A DNA stretch of 8,205 nt from DATLEX01 sp035525045 (GTDB lineage Bacteria > Acidobacteriota > Thermoanaerobaculia > Gp7-AA8), in contig DATLEX010000012.1 in the NCBI GenBank assembly GCA_035525045.1, positions 1 to 8,205 on the forward strand. The letters are read 5' to 3'. The translations under genes and the position numbers were made by a program. Positions 4,184 through 8,205 of the stretch are shown piece after piece. The notes under the pieces were generated by a model. The model had not been told where the DNA came from. It worked only from the letters and a program-made list of their open reading frames with translations, and searched no databases. Position 1 is the first letter of the stretch, and every line of letters begins with the position of its first letter.

Positions 4184-5589
4184 TCACCCGAATCCTCCTC
4201 CTCATCCTCTTCCTCCTCCCCCTCTCCGCCGCGGCCGCTCCCTTCGACGCGCTCTTCCTCGACAAGACCATGCGCGTCGACTTTTTCCACACCGGCGGGC
4301 GCGGCGCGGAGATCGTGGCCCTCGACCGGATCATCTCCGACGGCTCCTGGCCCGGCAGCCGGACGCAGCTCGTCGACACCACGAACCTCGGCCCTTACCT
4401 CTTCGAGGTCATCGATCGCTCGACGAACCAGGTGATCTACTCCCGCGGATTCGCGTCGATCTTCGGCGAATGGGAGACCACCGGCGAGGCGCGCGAGCGC
4501 CACGCCACCTTTCACGAATCGCTCCGCTTTCCGTGGCCGCGGTCCGCCGTGCAGGTGGTGCTGAAGAAGCGCGACCGGGAGAACGCCTTCCAGCAGATCT
4601 GGTCGGCGCTGATCGATCCCTCCTCGCGCTTCGTGAACACCGCGGACATCCGGCCGGCGGGGAGGCTCTTCACGCTCTTCGAGAACGGCCCTCCTTCGCA
4701 GAAGGTCGATCTGCTGCTGATCGGCGAGGGATACACCGAGGGAGAGCTGCCGAAGTTCCAGGCCGACGCGAAGCGGCTGGTGGGGAAGCTCTTCGCGACC
4801 GAGCCCTTCCGGAGCCGCCGGCGCGACTTCAACGTGCGCGCGCTGCACCTGCCGGCGGCGAAAAGCGGCGTGCACCGGCCGCGGACGCGCGACGATCGTC
4901 GCACGGCGACGGGCGTCGAGTACAACATCTTCGACTCGGAGCGCTACGTGCTGACGCGCGACAACCGCGCCCTGCGCGACGCGGCGTCGGCCGCGCCGTA
5001 CGACTTCCTGGAGATCCTCGTCAACGAGAAGCAGTACGGCGGCGGCGGGATCTTCAACGACCAGGCCACGACGTCGGTCGACAGCGCCTTCTCCGAGTAC
5101 GTCTTCGTGCACGAGTTCGGGCACCACTTCGCCGCGCTGGCCGACGAGTACTACACCTCGCCGGTGGCGTACGAGACCGGGGGCGCCGCGCATCGGGAGC
5201 CGTGGGAGCCGAACGTCACCGCGAACGGCGCCCGGCCGAAATGGATCGACCTGGTCGACAAGAACACCCCGCTGCCGACGCCGTGGGAGAAGGAAGCGTA
5301 CGAGGCCTACCAGCGCGAGTCGCAGGCCGAGCGCCGGCGCCTCCGCGAGTCGAACGCCCCGGAGAGCGAGATGGACGCGCTGTTCCGCCGCGAGCAGGCC
5401 TGGAGCACGAAGTTCCTCGCCTCGCAGACCCACGCCGGGAAAGTCGGGGCTTTCGAAGGGGCGAGCTACGAGCCGGCGGGCCTCTTTCGCCCCGAGGTGG
5501 ACTGCATCATGTTCACGCGGAACGAGGTGGGGTTCTGCCGCGTCTGCACGCGGGCCATCAACCGGATCATTGATCTGTACGCGAAGTAG
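4180..5589 (+). CDS. Secreted M64-family (IgA peptidase-like) zinc metallopeptidase
   Basis: 469 residues. Residues 1-20 (MITRILLLILFLLPLSAAAA) are a signal peptide. Residues about 22-150 form the beta-rich N-terminal domain found in M64 peptidases. The catalytic domain follows (about 155-469), opening with KVDLLLIGEGYTEGE, which is typical of the family. The zinc motif is HEFGHHFAALADEYY (311-325): H311 and H315 bind zinc, E312 is the catalytic base, and the LADEY tail is the M64 signature. The C-terminus has VDCIMF (440-445) and a C-x-x-C pair (C453, C456) in GFCRVC, probably a disulfide. The founding member of the family cleaves human IgA. In environmental bacteria the substrate is unknown and IgA cleavage should not be assumed. 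Length fits the family and all key residues seen are intact. Its start overlaps the small ORF 4103-4183, and the 29-bp repeat is its immediate leader. Codon use is GC-rich, unlike the paralog genes just upstream. Confidence 0.9.
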   Translation: MITRILLLILFLLPLSAAAAPFDALFLDKTMRVDFFHTGGRGAEIVALDRIISDGSWPGSRTQLVDTTNLGPYLFEVIDRSTNQVIYSRGFASIFGEWETTGEARERHATFHESLRFPWPRSAVQVVLKKRDRENAFQQIWSALIDPSSRFVNTADIRPAGRLFTLFENGPPSQKVDLLLIGEGYTEGELPKFQADAKRLVGKLFATEPFRSRRRDFNVRALHLPAAKSGVHRPRTRDDRRTATGVEYNIFDSERYVLTRDNRALRDAASAAPYDFLEILVNEKQYGGGGIFNDQATTSVDSAFSEYVFVHEFGHHFAALADEYYTSPVAYETGGAAHREPWEPNVTANGARPKWIDLVDKNTPLPTPWEKEAYEAYQRESQAERRRLRESNAPESEMDALFRREQAWSTKFLASQTHAGKVGAFEGASYEPAGLFRPEVDCIMFTRNEVGFCRVCTRAINRIIDLYAK

Positions 5590-5606
5590 AGACAGAATCG
5601 CGTCGA

Positions 5607-6119
5607 GTGTTTCTCACCTTCATCGTAGGGACGGCGTCGGATGCCTTCAGCGGCGAGCTCGGGACCTCGGTCGAGAGCGAGCTGCGCTCCCGCTACGAGT
5701 TCGCTCCGGCCGCGATCGCCGAGCGGTACGAGTCGGAGCCGGTCAGCGCCGCGGGATGGCTCGAGCTGCAGAGCCTCGCCTCCTCGATGCTCGGCGAGCG
5801 CGCCGCGCCGTGCCTGACCGGGGTCGAGGCCTACCAGGCCGTCTACATTCCGCGGGACGTGGAGGGGATCGACCAGGTCGAGGTGCCGGGCGCCGCCGAT
5901 CCGCTGCAGGTGGCCAGCCTGGAGGCGCTCATCGGGGAGCTCACCCGCTTCGCCGAAACCGCCCAGCTCCCCACCGACGACCTCGAGCTGATGGCCCTGG
6001 CCGCCGAGTACCTCGAGGAGGGGGGCGAGAGGGAGCTCGACTTCCAGACCTACGTGCAGCTCATGCTCTCCGCGCGGCAGGCCGTGGCCCGGAAGCAGGC
6101 GCTCTGGATCGTGAGTTGA
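5607..6119 (+). CDS. Hypothetical protein, 170 aa, GTG start
   Basis: I do not recognise this protein. GTG at 5607 is the first possible start after the previous in-frame stop (5571-5573). It lies 17 bases after the M64 stop, which suggests co-transcription. No convincing Shine-Dalgarno is present. The sequence opens MFLTFIVGTASDAFSGE, too short and broken for a signal peptide, so a cytoplasmic location is likely. The rest is acidic and mostly helix-forming: PADPLQVASL-like segments around 95-110, ELTRFAETAQLPTDDLELM (about 111-129), an EYLEEGGERELDF stretch and a final helix QTYVQLMLSARQAVARKQAL. A single Cys lies in APCLTG. No catalytic motif is evident. Third codon positions are strongly G/C, which supports genuine coding. 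Confidence 0.75.
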   Translation: MFLTFIVGTASDAFSGELGTSVESELRSRYEFAPAAIAERYESEPVSAAGWLELQSLASSMLGERAAPCLTGVEAYQAVYIPRDVEGIDQVEVPGAADPLQVASLEALIGELTRFAETAQLPTDDLELMALAAEYLEEGGERELDFQTYVQLMLSARQAVARKQALWIVS

Positions 6120-6146
6120 GAGATGAAGATGAAGGATGACGGATGC

Positions 6147-6174
6147 CGTGCGGGCGTGGTGAGCGGAACGCACG
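6147..6174. terminator. Possible bidirectional hairpin between convergent genes
   Basis: CGTGCG and CGCACG form a 6-bp stem with a 16-base loop in the 61-base gap between the convergent genes ending at 6119 and 6181. There is no T-run on either side, so it is only a candidate terminator. The gap also begins with a GATGA-rich stretch (6121-6145) that looks like a decayed short tandem repeat. Confidence 0.3.
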
Positions 6175-6180
6175 AGGCGC

Positions 6181-7095
6181 TCAAGCGAGTCGTGACGGCG
6201 GCAGCAGCGAGGTATTGATCGCGATGGCGGCGATGGCGCCGTCGGCGGCCGAGGTGATGGCCAACTGCGATCCGGGCACCAGGTCGCCGATGGCGTATAT
6301 GCCCTTCACACTCGTCTGCTTCTGCTCATCGACCATGATGTCGGGCCGCGCGTCGTCGACCTCGCACCCGATGTCCTCGGCCAGCAGGCAGGAGCGCTCG
6401 ACGCCGATGGTGAAGAACATCGCCTCGAGCGGCACGCGCTCACCGCTCTGGAGGACGGCCGCGCTGACCTGATCGCCGCTCCCTTCCAGGCTCACGACCT
6501 TCTCCTCCTTCACGTCGATGCCGAAGCTGAGGAGCTTGCCGGTGTGCTCGTCCGTCCAGTCGCGGGCGTGCCCGTCGGTGAAGATGGTCAGCTCCCCGGT
6601 CCATTGCAGAAGATCGAGGGCGAGGCCGACCGCGTTCTTTCCCCAGCCGATGACGCCCACCCGCTTTCCGCTGACCTCGTACCCGTCGCAGTCGGGGCAG
6701 TGGTAGATGCTCGCGCCGTAGTAGCGCTCCACGCCGGGAATATCGGGGAGCTTGTCGCGCACGCCGTAGGCGAGGACGACCCGTCGCGCGATGACGTTGC
6801 CGCGGGTGGTGGCGACCTCGAAGACGTCGCCGATCCGCTCCACCTTCCGGGCGGTGCACTCGCGGATCTCGACTCCGACGGTCTCGGCCTCGGCCCGGCC
6901 CCGCCGGAGCAGCTCATCGGGGGCGATGTCGTGCTGCCCGAGAAAGCCGTGGATGGCGCGCGCGGCGTAGTTGCGCGGCCTCCCGTCGTCGAGAAGGAGG
7001 ACCCGGCGCCGGAAGCGGCCGAGGAAGATGGCGCAGGTCAGTCCGGCCGGCCCGCCGCCGATGATGATGCAGTCGTAGGTTGCCTGGTCCGGCAT
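6181..7095 (-). CDS. Thioredoxin reductase-like NAD(P)/FAD disulfide oxidoreductase
   Basis: 304 residues, the usual length for low-molecular-weight thioredoxin reductases. The FAD-binding Rossmann motif is CIIIGGGPAGLTCA (9-22). The redox-active pair is C133/C136 in HCPDCDGYE, inside the inserted NAD(P)H domain whose nucleotide-binding loop is GWGKNA (150-155). FAD is closed off by YAIGDL (278-282) near the C-terminus. Such enzymes pass electrons from NAD(P)H through FAD to a disulfide in the cytoplasm; no signal peptide is present. The HRRxxxR motif that holds the NADPH 2'-phosphate in classical TrxB is absent (here FTDGHARDW). NADH, or a small-molecule or protein disulfide other than thioredoxin, is therefore possible, as in the wider GliT-like and ferredoxin/flavin-dependent relatives. 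The gene starts 15 bases after the CAP gene's stop, so the two form one transcription unit. The region before the ATG is pyrimidine-rich with no Shine-Dalgarno. Confidence 0.9.
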   Translation of the reverse strand: MPDQATYDCIIIGGGPAGLTCAIFLGRFRRRVLLLDDGRPRNYAARAIHGFLGQHDIAPDELLRRGRAEAETVGVEIRECTARKVERIGDVFEVATTRGNVIARRVVLAYGVRDKLPDIPGVERYYGASIYHCPDCDGYEVSGKRVGVIGWGKNAVGLALDLLQWTGELTIFTDGHARDWTDEHTGKLLSFGIDVKEEKVVSLEGSGDQVSAAVLQSGERVPLEAMFFTIGVERSCLLAEDIGCEVDDARPDIMVDEQKQTSVKGIYAIGDLVPGSQLAITSAADGAIAAIAINTSLLPPSRLA

Positions 7096-7110
7096 GCGGG
7101 AGGAGGAAGG

Positions 7111-8079
7111 TCAGCGCGAGGCGGAGGCGCCGTGGTAGGCGTAGAGCGGCTTGCCGGCGCGGATGGAGACGTTGCTGGCGGCGATGGGCTTTCCTTCGCC
7201 GCTCGACACCCAGACCACCACGGTGTAGACGCCCTCCCCATCGGTGAGCGGGACTTCGAAGATGAACGAGCCGTCCTTGCGAAGGGCGAAGTCGCCGCGC
7301 CGGCCGTCGCTGTACTCCTCGCGGACGAAGAGGAACGTGCCGTCGTCGCGGCGGGAGAGGAAGCTTCGCAGGCGGGGGAGGTAGTCGCGCCGGTTCCTCG
7401 GCAGCCGGTAGCTGCGGATGGTGTTGGCCACGTGAGCGGGCATGGCCTGCGGGAGCGGCTCGTGATGCACGCTGATGGCCTCGATCCGGTATCCCGGCGC
7501 CGGCTTCCCGCTTCCGACGATCATCTCGTCGAGCGCGGCGGAGCGCGGGAGGGGCCGCGACCAGGTGACGTAGCGCCGCACGAACTCCTGCACCAGGCGG
7601 AACTCCCCCCGGTCCCACGCCAGGCCGATGCCGGCGTGCGTGGCGTGGGGATCGAGGATGGCGCGGCGGTGGCCGTCGTCGGGCGGCCGCTCGGCCATCA
7701 TCGCCGCCTGGGAGCGGCGGGCCATCTCGTGCAGGGCGCGCTCGCTGAAGCGATAGTTCGCCGACCACGCCGCGGCGTTCTCGCTGATGCTGTCGTCGAT
7801 CCCGGCGAGCGAGAAGCGCATGTACGGCGGCTGCCCGTCGGTGGTGAAGTGGCCGGTGGTGCCGTTGGCGATCTGGGTCTGGCAGTAGAGATCGCCGAGG
7901 GCCGAGAGCGCGGGGTCGAGCTCCACCGGCGCCACGCCGTGCGCGGCGCGGTCGCGGTTGATCATCCGCAGGACCTCGTGCCGCAGCGTGAGCCGGGTCT
8001 CCTCGCGCGAGCTTGCGCCCTGCGCCAGCGGCGCGCCGGCCATCAGCAGCATCACGAAGAGAGAGGCGAAGCGCGGCAT
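7111..8079 (-). CDS. Secreted CAP-domain (SCP/PR1-like) protein with C-terminal beta domain
   Basis: 322 residues from the ATG at 8079. Residues 1-22 (MPRFASLFVMLLMAGAPLAQ...) form a signal peptide, the reason for choosing this start over an in-frame ATG at 8175 whose extra residues only translate the GC hexamer array. The CAP domain spans about 30-170: LRHEVLRMINRDRAAHGVAPV (32-52) is its first helix, GHF has H77, ISEN has E100, and GHRRAILDP has H137 in the position of the conserved second histidine, followed by HAGIGLAW (148-155). These residues make up the CAP cavity. Bacterial CAP proteins of the YkwD type are exported and of mostly unknown activity. Residues about 195-320 are a separate beta-rich domain with repeated 'DGTFLFV' and 'DGSFIFEV' strands, possibly Ig-like or for binding. 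It is the first gene of a unit with the downstream flavoprotein. Confidence 0.88.
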   Translation of the reverse strand: MPRFASLFVMLLMAGAPLAQGASSREETRLTLRHEVLRMINRDRAAHGVAPVELDPALSALGDLYCQTQIANGTTGHFTTDGQPPYMRFSLAGIDDSISENAAAWSANYRFSERALHEMARRSQAAMMAERPPDDGHRRAILDPHATHAGIGLAWDRGEFRLVQEFVRRYVTWSRPLPRSAALDEMIVGSGKPAPGYRIEAISVHHEPLPQAMPAHVANTIRSYRLPRNRRDYLPRLRSFLSRRDDGTFLFVREEYSDGRRGDFALRKDGSFIFEVPLTDGEGVYTVVVWVSSGEGKPIAASNVSIRAGKPLYAYHGASASR

Positions 8080-8090
8080 CGGAACTGGTG

Positions 8091-8096
8091 ATTGTA
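8091..8096 (-). promoter_or_regulatory. Candidate -10 box of the CAP/flavoprotein unit
   Basis: TACAAT on the minus strand matches 5/6 of the -10 consensus and lies 11 bases before the ATG at 8079. No good -35 box is found at 16-18 bases. If used, the transcript would carry a leader of only about five bases, fitting the lack of a Shine-Dalgarno. Confidence 0.35.
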
Positions 8097-8117
8097 CAGG
8101 AGATACCGCCGAAAACC

Positions 8118-8205
8118 GGGCACGGGCACGGGCACGGGCTCGCCCCGATCCTGATGTCGCACTGAATGAGCCCACTCGTGCCCGCGCCCGAGCCCGAGCC
8201 CGCGC
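8118..8205. repeat. Mutually inverted GC-rich hexamer arrays
   Basis: Four units on the left (three GGGCAC, then GGGCTC; 8118-8141) face at least four units on the right (GTGCCC, GCGCCC, GAGCCC, GAGCCC; 8178-8201) in inverted orientation, separated by 36 bases. The right array continues into the window edge with GCGC. The two arms could pair into a long GC hairpin upstream of the CAP gene. It is non-coding: its translation is only Arg-Ala or Gly-Thr repeats. Confidence 0.8.

Noticed and set aside
4003..5433. 476-codon minus-strand open frame opposite the M64 gene
   Set aside because: Low-complexity Arg/Leu/Val/Glu composition, and its continuation runs through the 29-bp repeat; the plus strand carries the complete M64 zinc motif.
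6544..8091. 515-codon plus-strand open frame opposite the flavoprotein and CAP genes
   Set aside because: It spans two real genes and their gap, is Val/Ala/Asp/Gly-rich, and shows no motif or start signal.
8080..8175. 32-residue N-terminal extension of the CAP protein
   Set aside because: It only translates the hexamer array (Arg-Ala repeats) and would bury the signal peptide.
8118..8205. CRISPR-like array
   Set aside because: The units are contiguous hexamers without spacers; no direct repeats of 20-40 bases with unique spacers occur anywhere in the window.

Overview
The window looks like a chromosomal segment of a high-GC Gram-negative bacterium, most likely from the Acidobacteriota or a nearby lineage. 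The main pointer is a secreted protein of the 'VWFA-related, Acidobacterial' type (1607-2656). Other pointers are the heavy use of CTC/CTG/GCC codons and several Sec-exported proteins, including an M64-type metallopeptidase and a CAP-domain protein. This assignment is inference; there is no rRNA or taxonomic marker gene here.

Layout. 1-1338 (minus) is the N-terminal 446 residues of a secreted M1-family zinc peptidase that runs off the left edge. It was read directly from the reverse complement. 1434-1509 (minus) is a complete tRNA-Val(CAC) with an encoded CCA and a recognisable promoter behind it (1566-1595). 1607-2656 (minus) is the VWFA-type protein. 2692-4144 is an AT-richer block (about 57-60% GC by sampled hand counts, against about 68-78% in sampled neighbouring stretches). 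It carries its own sigma70-like promoter with an overlapping inverted repeat, two tandem paralogous secreted proteins of a family I do not recognise (157 and 205 aa), and two small ORFs coupled to them through 4-base ATGA overlaps. 4180-5589 (plus) is an M64 (IgA peptidase family) metallopeptidase, followed by an unrecognised 170-aa protein (5607-6119). Converging on these from the right is a two-gene minus-strand unit: a secreted CAP-domain protein (7111-8079), then a thioredoxin-reductase-like flavoprotein (6181-7095). The right edge (8118-8205) holds mutually inverted arrays of a GC-rich hexamer.

The most interesting structure is a 29-bp element present twice (2663-2691 and 4145-4173, one mismatch) in inverted orientation at the two ends of the AT-richer block. 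Each copy stops exactly six bases before a start codon: the VWFA gene on the minus strand and the M64 gene on the plus strand. The similarity continues into both signal-peptide coding regions, so the two divergent exported-protein genes appear to share a leader plus secretion-signal cassette. The right-hand copy also cuts off a third small cistron of the paralog operon after 14 codons. The picture is of an operon of novel secreted proteins sitting between, and truncated by, a repeated leader element.

Functionally the window is dominated by exported proteins: two zinc peptidases, a CAP protein, a VWFA protein and the two paralogs. Only the flavoprotein, the tRNA and perhaps the 170-aa protein look cytoplasmic. 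The sequence does not show any single pathway that unites them.
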